Positions 21,294 through 33,800 are shown, counted from the first letter of the stretch. The stretch is DNA of 64,000 bases from Euprymna scolopes (GCA_024364805.1 CM044501.1:111124919-111188918), one strand, 5' to 3'. Numbers and translations: made by a program. The notes: generated by a model not told the origin, from the letters alone.

Positions 21294-22308
21294 TAGAATT
21301 TGTTTCCAAAAAATACACTTCAGTTTCTGATATCAATTCTTTATTGGAACCAAATTTTTTACTCTGAAACATTCTTTTGAGTTTTGCAGCCAAAGGTGCT
21401 GGGGGTTAGATCTGGAGAATAGGATATGTGCGGAAGTGCAATTAATTTAGTTTTTTCATTGTTGCGATAACTCCTGACACATTTTCTTGATGAGTTTTTC
21501 TTAAGCATTTGTGGCCGTTTTTTAATTTAATTTTTTTTTTTTTTTTTTTTTCAAACAAATAATGCTCTGATAAAGATTTTGATGGTTCTTAAGATAATCA
21601 ATAAACAAAATATGTTGCACATCACAAAATAGAAAGACCAAAACTGTTTTTATCTTTGGACAGCTTTCACAGTGAATCCCTGTTTCATCAAGTTTATGGA
21701 ATTTTTAGATGTTTTCTGGAATAACTATTTAGTCCACCAAAGCATTCAACATCATTTATTTCCATATAATTGTGTTTAAAGTAAGCTTACCAACTCTTAA
21801 CCGTGTTTTTTTTTGGGGGGGGGGTTCTGATGAGGCAGTCTGTATCAAGCCATTACTTTGCATGAACAGTACTTTTTCCGATCAAAAAGCAATGTTTCTT
21901 TAACACAATTTCTAGAAATTTTTTCGTAGTTTAAAAAATTTTCAGCTATGGCTTCACTCAAATAACTGTAATTTTTAAACTATAAATTTGATTGAACTCA
22001 GTTTTACACGTGATATTTGAAGGTTAGTATGTTATAAAAATTATGAATTTTGCACTGTTGGTACCATTTGATATCAGACTAAGGACTTGTTGAATTATCA
22101 TTAGAAGTGATTCAGATTTGTATGAATACTCCTTCCCAAACTGATTTATACTCATTAGTGATACTTTTGATAATGATCTCATGAAACTGCAGTAAATTGT
22201 GAAAAATAAGTATATCGTATTATCATTTATAGTTAATATAGCTTTATTCGATAATATATTAAACTATTTATTTGTTTAAGATCTGCCTGAATTTGTTTTT
22301 GTTTTGAT

Positions 22309-22312
<4 letters not shown>
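20841..22312. other. Unassigned AT-rich sequence
   Basis: No gene. T-runs at 21264-21292 and 21530-21551 and AT-rich low complexity dominate. Confidence 0.4.

Positions 22313-22354
<42 letters not shown>
22313..22354. repeat. (GT)n microsatellite
   Basis: About 21 GT units. Confidence 0.97.
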
Positions 22355-22356
<2 letters not shown>

Positions 22357-23296
22357 TGCTTGATGCAGCTGCAGATTGGCTGTCATGTGTCTCACGAAGA
22401 GACATGTTATTATCAGACCTGAACAAATATTTTTTATTCAATCAAATGAAAATAAAGTGGTTATCCGTTCCCAAACTCTGCTTTGGACCGTAGAAGATAT
22501 CAACAAACACAACTTTCTGAAGAACTAACGCAGAAGGTTGTATGAAATATATACGTTAAAAAAAAATTCATAGGGATTTCAAGAAAACTATCATAAGAAC
22601 AGAGGAAAATGAAAAGATAATAGAGAAAAAAGGATTCATGCAAAAAGTTAAGATGTAAACATTAAAAGTGATGTTTTGGTTAGGAATGAACAAAATCTCA
22701 GTGAATTTAAAAAAAACATTTCTAAAGATAATATTGATCATTTTCCCTTGCTGATGAATTGGACAATCAGTCTGTTAAAAATGGAATTAATTGCTGTTTA
22801 ATGCCTTTTAACCTTCCACAAGAATTGCAGATATCTGAATTTTCACAATGAGTTTCCACCCACTTTTTTTTACCTCCATTGCATAAAATTAAATTAAACT
22901 AAATATAGTCCACGTTTTGACCTCTAATGCCTCGATGCTGTGCTCCAAAGTTCATAATGATCAGTTAATTAGTTTAGGAATGAATCCTGTACATATAAAT
23001 ATATAAACATATACACATAACCAACTTTATATATGAATTTGATTAACTAAACATCACGTGAATATATAAAAAAAATCAGCTAACCTAAATTCTATGCGCT
23101 TTAGTTTGATGATACCTTATGGGAATGAATCGTGGAGGATTCTGGGTAGCTTAATTGCCATATATTTTCATAACTTACTACCTAGCTCTGCTAGTGTATT
23201 GAACACTGTTGAAGTAAATATTGAAAATCAATATATATAACATCTCATAACATTTTATGTGGACACATAAAATAATGTGTATGCTTTATATATATA
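22355..23296. other. Unassigned AT-rich sequence
   Basis: Nothing recognised before the Helitron 3' end. Confidence 0.4.
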
Positions 23297-23381
23297 CTAG
23301 CGATGGGTACCCAGCGTTGCCCGTGTGTTTGTTAAAAAAAAATGTGCGTATGTTAAAAAAAACGTTAATGTGAGGCCCCGT
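23297..23381 (-). mobile_element. Helitron 3' end
   Basis: The complement ends CACACGGGCAACGCTGGGTA CCCATCGCTAG followed by T. This is a GC-rich hairpin some nine bases before a terminal CTAG, with the expected 3'-flanking T of a Helitron. The element is cut at 23382 by a LINE A insertion. Confidence 0.7.
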
Positions 23382-24061
23382 GTTTTGACAAGCTTCTGGG
23401 TTTGACCTTTACTCCTGATCTGAAATGGAGCATGTACATCAAGTCTGTTGCCAAGGTCACTAGAAAGATGGTGGGATCCTTCTACCACTCCAGAAGATAT
23501 CTCATTACTGATGCAATTCTCTATCTATATAAAAGCCAAGTACGTCCTAGGATGGAATACTGTTGCCATATCTGGGCAGGAGCTGCTAAAAACAGCCTAT
23601 CCTGCCTTGACAGAGTACAAAATAGACTTCGTGGCTTAGTGGGGGATGCCCTTTTCTCTACCCTGCAACCTCTCTCCCACAGAAGAGATGTTGCGAGCCT
23701 ATCCTTCTTTTATCGTATTTCCATGCCAATCTTTTACGAAAAACACCCGTCTAGCTGAATCCACTGTCAAAAACTTTCCCCACTCTATATCTGTGCCTAA
23801 ATCAAAACGCGGATTCCATGAATAAAGCTTCTTTCTTAGAACTGCACGCCTGTGGAACTCTGTTCCGTCTGCCTGCTTCCCACTGGACTACAACTTGGAT
23901 GTCTTCAAGTCCAATGTTAACAAATTCCTAATAAACCGCCCCCTTAAGTAAACACTTCATCAAATCTCCACACTAATGTAATGTACTTGCAATAACCCTT
24001 ATCCCTGAGTGGCTTCCGGGCCTTGATAAGTGGTGATCACTGTGTAAATAAAAAGAAAAGA
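23382..24061 (+). mobile_element. LINE family A 3' part
   Basis: It encodes TFTPDLKWSMYIKSVAKVT, then LQPLSHRRDVASLSFFYRIS, and reaches the C-terminal region with ADYN..FKSNVNKFLINR. The 3' UTR hairpin cccttatccctgagtggctt..ccttgataag and an A-rich tail close it. It is 5'-truncated and among the better-preserved copies. Confidence 0.88.
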
Positions 24062-25852
24062 AAAAATGAAAGTTTTAGTAGGAAGATCGGATTGAACCCT
24101 GAAGCCTTGACGCGAAGGTGGAAACAAAAGGGAAAAAATAGGCAACCACCTAGGAATTGAGAAGCGTGTTAAATTAAGGGTTAAAAAGTCCCAGAGGTTT
24201 GAATGACAGATGGTCGCTGTATGAGGTCATCGCGGGGTCGTTACGATGACGTGACATTTTTTTTTTTTAATTACTGCGGGGCAGTCTTTTGGCACTTGTT
24301 TACTTTGTTTCAATGTGGTCAGTTTTGGCTTCCTGAAGATGATGGGGGTGGAAACTAGCTCCCCATTTAAAGGGAATATTCCAATCGGACGATCACGGTG
24401 ATTGCGCCGTGAATGATGCCTAGCTGTATTTATCCCCCACTCCTTGGCAAAAACTGTGAACCAAAGCTGAAAGTAAATTTCCGTCAAGCACTGATCGGTT
24501 GAGACCGGCAATCATGGGTGTCAGGTGAGCAGCGTCGTAACAGATGCAGAGTACTTGTAAAAAACAAAACAAACCGAAAAAAAATCCCAGTGCAAATAAA
24601 CCCCGAAAAGAAACTTGAAGAAACCTTGTAAAATTCCAATATGTTTAATATATTTTAGTATGGAGTTTTTCGGATGTTTTTTTTGTTTTTTTGCCAAATA
24701 TTTACTCGTAGTTTTTTAAAAAATTTTTATGTTTATTTTCCAATTCGTTTCGTTTCGTAGATTATAAATATCGGTTACAGACGGTATTTATCACTTTCAT
24801 AGTAGCTTTCCAGTTAAGAAAATAAATAATGAATGAGTAACTAATTTAATAAGAATTCACCTCTCCACCTTAGTATCACCTTAAAAGTAACTGTGAACAT
24901 AGCCGACAGAAAGAAATATAACTAAAATAAGAAAAATATAAAGTCGAGTATCTCTTTAAAAACATAACCGAAGGGAAAAAGAAAATTAATAAAATAAGGA
25001 AACTATAAAGTGGAGTAATCGTATGAACATATGAAGAACGGTCAATGGTATGCAAGTACTAGTTGTCGACTGTAAGAGTTTGTTGTAAAACATGGAATCC
25101 ATGGTTAGTTCGTTTCATTTATTGTTTTAATAAACGCGATTTTCTCTGTGTAAACTGTAAATGATAATGAGAAAAAAAACAATAAAATAAAAACCAAAAA
25201 TGAGAAAGATGGCGCAAGTACCCATTGGATTAGGTAATAAAAGAACAATAAATAAATAAAAAAACGTAAAAAAGAAAAGAAAATGGAATAAGTAACCGTT
25301 AGAATAGCTGTATGCCAATCCACTTTTTTTTAAGCAACTATGAATGCAAACCGGTGTTTTCTCATAATTTTCTGTGAACGGTCAAGTCCGGTGTAAATGG
25401 GTGGCGGTGGAAGGAGGAATCTAATAGAGAAGAGTTTACTACTTCCATTGATCCAAAGCGATTTTTGCAGCGAACTCTCACCAGATGAAATATAGGAATC
25501 TACGATCAGCGACGTTATGGAAAGCTAATATGCCTATAACACACCTCAAATATTGTGCTGCAGCCTGTGTGTAATAGATTCGCATGTAATGTCTCGATTT
25601 TTAATCCTATTAAGGTCAAACTCATACGGGGAAAAATGAGTTCATTTTATTTATATAGAGAAGATGGGGGGAAAAATATGCTTATTGGTTCCTTAACAAA
25701 TGAGGGATTGGATCTAGTAATTCATACCCATTCATTTGATCGCACTTTTTTCAGTAACCACAATTTTTAAAAAAATTTTGCACAAACATTAGTCATGGTG
25801 ACAGCAAATTTTTCACTCGTGGAAAGGGATCTCATATGCTCAGCTTGTTCAA
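24062..25852. other. Unassigned sequence with one GC-richer patch
   Basis: Bases 24200-24540 are GC-richer than the surroundings and include ATGGGTGTCAG followed by GTGAGC (24525), which could be a short 5' exon, but nothing confirms it. The rest is AT-rich with no recognised repeat. Confidence 0.3.
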
Positions 25853-26026
25853 TTATATTTCACCCTTTATTTATACCAATCCTTTTATTTATGAAGCTCA
25901 ATGTAACTACAGAGCACATACAAAGTAATGACAAAAAGTCTATATTCCAAAATTCAAGATGTTCATTTTACTCTTTATTTTTTTCAGCATGGTCAATTCT
26001 TGACAGCACCTGTTTCATAGCATAGA
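25853..26026 (+). mobile_element. Solitary arm of the foldback element seen at 54594-55140
   Basis: tttatttataccaatccttt, tatgaagctcaatgtaacta, cagagcacata and tcttgacagcacctgtttca match the left arm of the 54.6 kb element in order. The right arm is absent. Confidence 0.7.
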
Positions 26027-26049
26027 AGCATTATATATATATATATACA

Positions 26050-26192
26050 CTTGCAGGGCTACCCTGCATTGCCCAGGGCAAAAGCATAACGTTTCTATTA
26101 AAACTTTTGTTTTCCCACTTTCTCTTCTTTATCCAGCCCATTTGTCTTTGTCTGAATACACACACTCTCGCATCTCTCCTTTATATAATAGA
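26050..26192 (-). mobile_element. Short Helitron, both ends present (143 bp)
   Basis: On the minus strand it starts TCTATTATATAAAGGAGAG and a GT-rich patch follows. It ends GCCCTGGGCAATGCAGGGTA GCCCTGCAAG then T: hairpin, spacer and a CTRR-like terminus. It carries no coding sequence and is a strongly deleted non-autonomous copy. Confidence 0.7.
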
Positions 26193-26235
26193 TTCTTCAT
26201 GGAATTAGCATTTTCTTTTCAAATTAGTATATAAT

Positions 26236-26312
26236 AATGCTTAGTACATGTTGAGCCTGGCCAGTACCAGATGGGTGACCATTTGCAAAGGCTAGGCGCT
26301 CTATGCACCTTC
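26236..26312 (+). mobile_element. 5S rRNA-like repeat, second copy
   Basis: GCTTAGTACATGTTGAGCCT then GGCCAGTACCAGATGGGTGA CC matches 5S rRNA (GCTAAGCAGGGTCGGGCCTGGTTAGTACTTGGATGGGAGACC) and the copy at 20705. The following tail (to about 26420: gaaggttggacgtggggcca) is not 5S-like and may be the SINE body. Confidence 0.5.
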
Positions 26313-26529
26313 TGTGAAGGTTGGACGTGGGGCCAGCACCTTCACCCTGTAAAAAGAACTCGCTACAAAAGCATCTACAAAGTTGTAGATGGCCTATTCC
26401 CCCCCCCAGGGGCTCAAGGGCTACGATATAATAATACTTTAAAAAAAACCCCCCAAAAAACACTTTTCTCTGAACCTGGCTGAATTGACCCTCGGAGAAT
26501 GAATATTTTAAAAAAAATTTAGGCATTAT

Positions 26530-26645
26530 TCATCCAGGGCAAAACCAGTCAAGAATGTACCAACTTTGTGGGTGTTTGTTTTTTTGTTTTTACTTTTAGC
26601 TAGATATACAAACGCACACAGACGTTTGCCCTTTATATAATAGAA
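26530..26645 (-). mobile_element. Helitron 5'-end fragment
   Basis: The minus strand starts TCTATTATATAAAGGGCAAA, then GTGTGCG, as in the 26192 copy. The other end is unclear. Confidence 0.45.
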
Positions 26646-27519
26646 AGATATATTATAAAAACATTTTTATAAGAAGAATGGTTTGTCTCATTTTTTTCAA
26701 TTTCATATTTTTGAAAATTCAACTTTTTTTCTTTTTTTTCTAACATTAATTTTTATCACATGAAAAATTAATTATCCGTGACGATAACTGTATAAGATAT
26801 AACTCTTAATATTTTCACAAAAAAACTTACAAAAAGACATTTTCTCATTTCTTAATCTCTTTGGCATAATAAACTACACATGCTCAAATGTAATCTGAGA
26901 ATCGGTGTCACAGTAGACATCAACTTGATTCACATGTCTGCTGAGAGAGAGATGTTTTTCTTTAAAATATAGCACGCTTTTTTGACCCCATAAAATGAAA
27001 CTGGTTTTCCGTTGCTTTTAAGTTTATGCTTGATCTCATTTTAAGTTGATCAGAAGAATTTACACTTGATTTTTTTTTTTGTTAATACAAGATCAAACTT
27101 TTCATTATGAGCTGCTTAAAATAGCACACGGTGAATTACTGCTATCACATAACCCAAATATTGGTAGGATTTATGGCATTTAATAATTGCCCCAAATTTT
27201 TATTTTTTTCTGTCTCCCTTACTAACACTGATTACAAAATGCATGAAGGGAAACAACTGATATTCCTGTATTTCTTAGCATCAAATTTGAATATAATGAA
27301 TTATTTGATTTGAATTTTTTTTTTCTTACATCTCACCACATAATTAGTAAATAGTTAAAATAGTGAATATTTATCAAATATTTTTTTCATTTTTAAATAA
27401 AAAAAATAAAAAATATTTTCTGATATTGAAAATGTTGATTCCAAATCTGTTTAACTGTAATGCACATATATGCATGCAACTTTGCAATATATATATATAT
27501 ATATAGAAAGAGAGAGAGA
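26646..27519. other. Unassigned AT-rich sequence
   Basis: No gene or repeat family recognised. Confidence 0.4.
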
Positions 27520-27636
27520 GAAATAAAAAGGAACAGTTATGTGTTCATAAATGTTTCGTCTTTATTTTGAGACTTCCTCTGGATGAAAGACGAAACGTTT
27601 ATGAACACATGGCTTGGTTTGTTTCTTTTTATTTCT
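27520..27636. repeat. Hairpin-forming inverted repeat
   Basis: gaaataaaaaggaac..atgtgttcataaatgtttcg tcttt (27520-27563) pairs with aaagacgaaacgtttatgaa cacat..gtttctttttatttc (27585-27636). The arms of about 44 bases have few mismatches and a loop near 22 bases. It follows an (AT)n(AG)n tract. Confidence 0.85.
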
Positions 27637-27898
27637 CTATTTTGTCGGAATACTATTTCCATCATTCTCATCATAGATATGCAAGAAGTTGTTTGAGGGC
27701 TGTGACTTGCAATCTTATAAAAGAAACACTGTTACGTATGAGACCTGGTAAATAGAACCTACCACCACGATACGATCCTGTTTCAACGCATTATGTTGGA
27801 AAATTGTTGAAATCTTTCAGTATTGTCATTCTTTTTACTTGTCTCATACTCAATGGTGTTCTACCAAACTGCATTGCCATAGCTTTCAAATACAATTC
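27637..27898. other. Unassigned sequence
   Basis: No feature recognised. Confidence 0.4.
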
Positions 27899-28110
27899 AG
27901 GTGCTTGTACACTTTTGTCACCGCGCTATTTTTAAGTAATTTTTTTTAGGTTAAATTCAAGCTTCACAATATTTGTTTTTTGTTGTTTTTTTATTAAATG
28001 GTTAGGTGGAAACACAGAATAGTTACAAAACACCCTCCTCTTCCCATATTAAGAATGGCTTTCAAAATAATGTTATTATTTCAGCACGATGGCAAAAGTG
28101 CACAAGTATC
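27899..28110 (+). mobile_element. MITE family M2 copy, about 212 bp
   Basis: TIRs GGTGCTTGTACACTTTTGTC and its inverted counterpart gcaaaagtgcacaagtatc enclose AAATGGTTAGGTGGAAACAC and TTAAGAATGGCTTTCAAAAT. This is the most complete copy of the family here. Confidence 0.8.
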
Positions 28111-29975
28111 TACAACTCATTACACGTTACACATAATGCTTAAAACAGACGAACACCTTCCTTATATACATATATTGTGACATAATCCTTAAATTGAATT
28201 ATGTATTTGAATAAAAATTTAAAAATTTAATTTTAGGTCGACGAAAAATGTATCATTTCTGTTTGTTGTTTTTATATTTTGTCGCTGAAGAAAAATGAAC
28301 ATGGAAGAGAATGAGAGAGAGTATAGAAGAAAGAGAGAGGTGAGAAAGACGTTCAGCAGACAAGCTAGTGAGTTGGCAGGTGACCCGGTCAGTGACACGC
28401 TCTCTGACCCCTGTTAGTTACTAAGTGAACCAAGAAAAAAGAAGGATAAGAAGAGTACTGAGAAGAGAAAGAGACATTTTTTGCAGTAAAAACACACTCG
28501 GTTGACCTGCCGAGCAGGGAACACTCTGCCATCGTGGAAAAATTTCCACCCAACAACAGGGAACGAACCAATGTCGTCGAAACAGATAATGTCGACCCCC
28601 CCCCCATTATCAGCGAAAGAAAAGAGATAATGCTTACCGTAAAATGACAAGGAAACAGTGAACTTTACAAATGTTTTAAACCGCATGAAACAAAATGAAA
28701 TGAAAGTGTCTGGAACTCAAGGAAAATAGAAGACCACATTGAAAAAAAAAATCCCATATCAACAGCGAAAGGAGGTGATATCGGCAGCGATAAACGGTGA
28801 ACTTTACAAATATATAATCGAATTATAGACTAACAAAGAGATGAATATTGAAGGCATTCATTTTAACCAACTGCTTGAAACAAAAAAAAAAAGGAAAATA
28901 AGAACTGTAAGTCCTCTCTCTGCATACCTCTCTCTTGTATATTAAGTTGGCAAGATCATTTTGCTATTGTTTTGTTTGGAGTGATATATTTTTTGTATCG
29001 ATATATTTCTCGTCAGCATTTTCAGATAGTAGGTAAAGATACCCCTTCCACACCCTCGTAATTTGTTTTTTTTAATTTTTACTTGATCTCATCGCCCCCC
29101 CCCCACCATAGTTTAATTTTTATAATAAATTAACTTTAAAACGTTATCACTGGTGTCCATGTTCGTTCTTTCTTGCATGCTGTTGTATTCGTCCTCGTGT
29201 CTCTTATTTTTACCCTTGTCACATGTGCGATGAATATTTGTTTTTTTGTAAAATTTCTTTTTGTATCCCTTTGTTTGTTTTTTTATTAAATTGCTTTATT
29301 TCCTCCCCCCCCTTTCATATTCGTAACAATATATATACATATATAGTAAGTTATAAAAATATATATGACAATTAAGCTACACAGAATATTCCACGTTTCA
29401 TTCTTGTGAGAATTTGTCAGGCTTATGCGAAGAGTTGTAGTTAACAATATAACTATGCTTACTAGGTGTTGTGATGTTTTTTCAAAGTTAACCCTTTCCA
29501 TATCTATTTTTGGTGTGGTGCATGAGTCGCACCTTCTGTTTGGTGCAGATTGCAAACTACATACCTTAATCTCTGCCATTCCTTCCGATCTAGGGCAAGT
29601 TGGTTGATGGACGGCCAACTGTTGAGAGATGTTCAAATAAAAACATTTTCTCTTCATCTTCTCCTTGGTTTTTCTCTGCCTCTTTTGCCTTCTAACATAC
29701 CCTCAAAGCATAACTTTGACAGGCCAGTGGTTGATTGTTTGAAATGGCAAAAACGTTTAAGGATTTTACTTTTAATTTTATCAAATAGAAGGGTGGATAT
29801 TTTTTCTTTTTTTCTTTCAATCAGGCAATGTCCCGTAATGAAACGCATTATGTGATTTTGGGCTAGTTGTTTAGTCCATGTGATACAATCAAAGCTATAT
29901 AAAACTACTGGGAGGACACTGTATATAAATATATAAGGATAATCATGGTAAGTTTATGTGCCCATGGTATAATTC
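28111..29975. other. Unassigned sequence
   Basis: Contains purine-rich GA tracts (28300-28350) and a weak local duplication around tgaactttacaaat (28658 and 28801). Open frames at 29286-29657 (-) and 29550-29855 (+) have no recognised family and overlap on opposite strands. Confidence 0.35.
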
Positions 29976-29976
29976 T

Positions 29977-30030
<54 letters not shown>
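29976..30030. repeat. (GT)n(AT)n microsatellite
   Basis: A compound dinucleotide tract. Confidence 0.95.
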
Positions 30031-30033
<3 letters not shown>

Positions 30034-31159
30034 TTATATTAAAACCCTTTTTTCTATTTATTTAAGAAAATACAACTTTGTTATATATGGGTCATGGAAT
30101 TGCATTCATCTACAAAAGATCTAGCTAATTTGCATATTCTTTTAAACATTCATTTTAATTAATTCCCTATTGTTTTTTTCGGTTTTCTTATGGGATGATC
30201 ATCTTTAGTTAACTATTACGTGTAATTATATTCATGCAGATATTCTGCATGATTTATCCTTGCGTAATATTTGCATAAAAAAAGGTTATAGTAAACAAAC
30301 CTATTTCTGTATATATTTATGCATGCGTATATATATTTGTTTAAAAATTTTGCGTACCAAACGCCTCTATCAGTTTTTGGTCTATAGACATGAAACGTAA
30401 TACATAGGGTATTCAAACCCATGCAAAACTTTGTGTTTTTGCTCGAGAAAAAAGTGTGAAAATTAAAGAAATGGTATTTGCCAGGTGATGGTCGAATGAC
30501 AGCATTACGAATATGCATGTGTAACGTAATAGCTATTGGTTTATGTTTTAATCTTTAGCCTTGCAGCAAACATGTCTTCATAGCTCAGGTATTAACGTCA
30601 AAGGAAAAAGTGAATTGCAACACATAAGGACACAGTTTAGTTTGAACAGCGTTTTTACATTCACATACAATGTATCTCATAATTATCTCCATCTAAACGT
30701 TTTCCATTCCAGTCGTGTTGATAATGAACAAACCTAAAGTTTTTCTACTGGTAGAATGCCCATATTTCTAAGATGTGTAGAGGGTTGGGGTTCTCTCCAA
30801 TATCTCCTCAAATCTTGAGCAGTTTCTCATTAATTTCTTTTCATCCTGCCAACCAGAAAAAAAAAAAAATGTTCGTATACTTTTAATATAGTTGATCTTG
30901 CCAACTTGTCAATCAAGCGACTTATATATAGCCTTACAATCATCCAATATAAAACTGGCAATAATTTGAAACTTATAATTTCATTTTTGAATTATGAATT
31001 TCAAATGTCTGATTGCCCTTTGATCTTTTTCATAGCAGGGATTCAGCAGACTTCATTTCACTTTCACAAAACTTATCACAAAAAGTAAATTAAAAGTGTT
31101 AAAAAAAAATATCCTCAATTTCTGATTCAAAAAAAAAAAAAAAAAATGGTGCCAAAATT
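30031..31159. other. Unassigned AT-rich sequence
   Basis: No gene recognised. Confidence 0.4.
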
Positions 31160-31266
31160 TTTGAGATGAGGATTATTTTGATTATTCAGGTTCTAATCTT
31201 GGATTTTATTTTCACGTTTCTGTCAATATAACCTTCGACTTTCCTCAGATGTGTCTTGTCAAACTG
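31160..31266. mobile_element. Palindromic repeat family X, end fragment
   Basis: TTTTTGAGATGAGGATT..GATTATTC..CTAATCTTGGATTTTAT and gtcaatataaccttcgactt..cttgtcaaact match one end of the family at 35010 and, inverted, 60788-60850. It is cut by the LINE A copy at 31267. Confidence 0.65.
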
Positions 31267-32336
31267 CTCAGTGACATGTAGTATGGTTTTCATTCTTCGA
31301 GATCAGCAGCTGTATTGTACTAACTGTTATATCACACAGGATTAGTGAATCTATCAACAGGGATTTAATTTCTAGAGCAATAGCTCTTGACATATCAAAC
31401 GCTTTTGATAGAGTATGGCATAAAGGTCTACTTCACAAGGTCGTCAGCTATGAAATAGCTGGAAATGTCCTCTGTTAAATCATTTCTCTCTGATAGATTT
31501 CTAAGAGTAGTCGTAGATGGGCGGAAATCAGAAACTCATAGTATTAACACTGGTGTCTCTCAAAAGGTTCTCTAATTGAAATGATGGCTCTTGTCTTGGA
31601 GAAATTCCATGTATTGACAAACTTCTGGGACTGACTTCCACTCCTGATCTGAAATGGAACAAATACATCAAATCTGTTGCCAATATCGCTGGAAAAATGG
31701 CTGGATTACTCTACCGCTCCAGTTGGTATCTCACTGTCGATGCAATCCTCTATCTGTATAAGAGCTAGGTGCGCCCTAAAATGGAGTACTGTTGCTACAT
31801 CTGGGTAGGAGCTTGCTTGGCACGCCCTATCCAGCCTTGATAGTTATAAACCGGCTTCGAAACCTAGTAGCAGATGCCCTTTCGTCTTCCCTGCAACTTC
31901 TTTCCCATAGGAAATGTTGCAAGCCTGTCTCTGCTTTATCGTTATTTTCAAGGCAAGTGCTTGACTGAACTCCAATCCCCTCCCCATTGCCAAACTTTCA
32001 CAAAATGCACTTGACTAGCTACAAACATTTTGTGATTTTTTTTTTCCCTACTTGCTGTGCTTCAATCTAAACGCAGATTCCATGAACAAAGCTTCTTTCC
32101 AACAACTGCCCATCTGTGGAACTCTGTTCTGCTGGTCTGCTTCCCAGTTGAATACAATATAGTAGCCTTCAAATCCAATGTAAACAAGTTCTTGGTGAAC
32201 CGTTCCCATAAATAATCAAATTCTACCCAATTTACATCATTAACAATTACTAAACTACCGCCTTACATGCATTAACCCTTATTCTCGAGTAGCCATTGAG
32301 CCTTGATAATTAGTGACCCCCCCACCCCAAAAAAAA
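31267..32336 (+). mobile_element. LINE family A with internal deletion
   Basis: It starts in the RT (GFHSSRSAA-like region, then AIALDISNAFDRVWHKGLLH near 31375) and jumps from the DGRKSETHSINTGV region to the post-RT part near 31575, so the YADD segment is missing. The C-terminal part, 3' UTR hairpin and A-tail (32328-32336) are present. Several frame breaks make it inactive. Confidence 0.85.
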
Positions 32337-32520
32337 ATGTATATGGAATTTGGAACTGGACCCATTATTTAATCTATAAAGGTAGTTTGCTTTCGTCCTG
32401 TCAGCCATGACCAGATAGAAATTTTTTAAGTAACTTTTATATTCTTGGTATTGCCTAGACTAAAGATGCCACTTAAAAATGAGTATTACATAAGCATTAC
32501 ATCCGTTGTGCCATAGTTAC
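32337..32520 (-). mobile_element. Palindromic repeat family X fragment
   Basis: aatttggaactggacccatt..cctgtcagccatgaccagat.. ..tatattcttggtattgcc is the family X internal segment in the same orientation as 60570-60690. Confidence 0.55.
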
Positions 32521-33304
32521 ACCAGTTGAAACTTGAGAATAATCACCCAAGAGGAGAATAATTGTTCAAATGTTAAAAAATACAAAAATGTGTTCACCAA
32601 TTTTTAAATAAAATATTCAATTGATTTTGTCTGAGGTTAATGGCAACATTTTTTTTCTTATAGTCTTTTTGGTCTTATTCAAGACCATACTCCAGGAGTA
32701 TGGGGTTACACTCACAAGTCCGGTGGTCAGGGGTGATGAACATTATTAAACAACTACACCTGGATTGGCTTTATGTGCAGGAGCAGTCTTACTAGAATAT
32801 TTTGTCTATCAGGGTTACAAGACGCTCCTCAACACCTTCTGGTATTTCATTTACTTCTTTTGCTGTAATACCCTGTATGTATGAATATATAAGAATGTCT
32901 TTTGTATTGTTTCCTTACCTTCATCAGATCTGTGTATGATAACTTCTATGAAATGAGGGCACAAGGAACATGTAGTTCCTCCAGGAGTGATGCTTGCTTT
33001 CGTATAGTTATGATGGAAACAGACATTCTAAGGAAACAATACAAATAGAACATGTATTATTGATTCTGTCATACATACATGGACATACGACAACAGATTA
33101 CAATGGTTGTCCCTAACCTACATCAGTGGGCATATTAATACCTTTCTACCTTTGCTAACAGTATTAGTACGTAAATGACCACGATAGATCTCAGAGTATG
33201 GCAATCCTGATTAGCTGATTCTATTCTCCACTATGGTATCCATTAGGACAATAAATTAATATCTATTTTTAACATTTCTTCGATTTGTACTTTGTCCATA
33301 TGGA
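32521..33304. other. Unassigned sequence with an imperfect inverted repeat
   Basis: agaatgtcttttgtattgtt tcctta (32891-32916) and acattctaaggaaacaatac aaat (33023-33046) are partly inverted copies about 105 bases apart. Otherwise nothing is recognised. Confidence 0.4.
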
Positions 33305-33800
33305 CTCATAGCATAACGGTTACAAACATTGGTTAACAAGCATTTCTAAATGACAATATTCTGGTGGTTTAAAGTTCATTCCTTAACCATGTATAATAAA
33401 AACATTGACCTTTCTACTCAGTCATGGCTGAAAGAATGAGAACAAGAAAGCCAGAAGATATAAGGGTTGACTCTGATTCCAAAATGTTCCACTTTTACTT
33501 ATTTAAAAGTCTTCCAATATTCAGACTGTTGATTCTTTGAAGATTAGAAAATTTGACTCCGGTTCCTATCATTCTCATGCCTCTATTTCCTTCCAAAACT
33601 TCTGACTCGGCAATCTATCCTGCATGGGGTCAATGAGTTCCAAATTTCATGCAGGTTCCCAAGTTCAACAAAGATTCCGAGTTTGAAAAGATGTTCAAAA
33701 AGAAGGTCAGTTTACATCAACTGAAACGTAACTATAACAACTAAGATGCGAATAGTAGTTCGGATAATACAAATTATCAAACCTCATCTCCAAAATTCCG
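33305..33800 (+). mobile_element. Palindromic repeat family X with tRNA-like segment
   Basis: Bases 33308-33390 are tRNA-like: ATAGCATAACGGTTAC as A box and AAAGTTCATTCC as B box. The family X segments follow: cagtcatggctgaaagaatg agaac, gttcccaagttcaacaaag, aactgaaacgtaactataac and gatgcgaatagtagttcgga taat. Confidence 0.55.

Noticed and set aside
28300-28700. Purine-rich stretch with open frames as an exon
   Set aside because: GA-rich low complexity gives overlapping frames on both strands without family resemblance.
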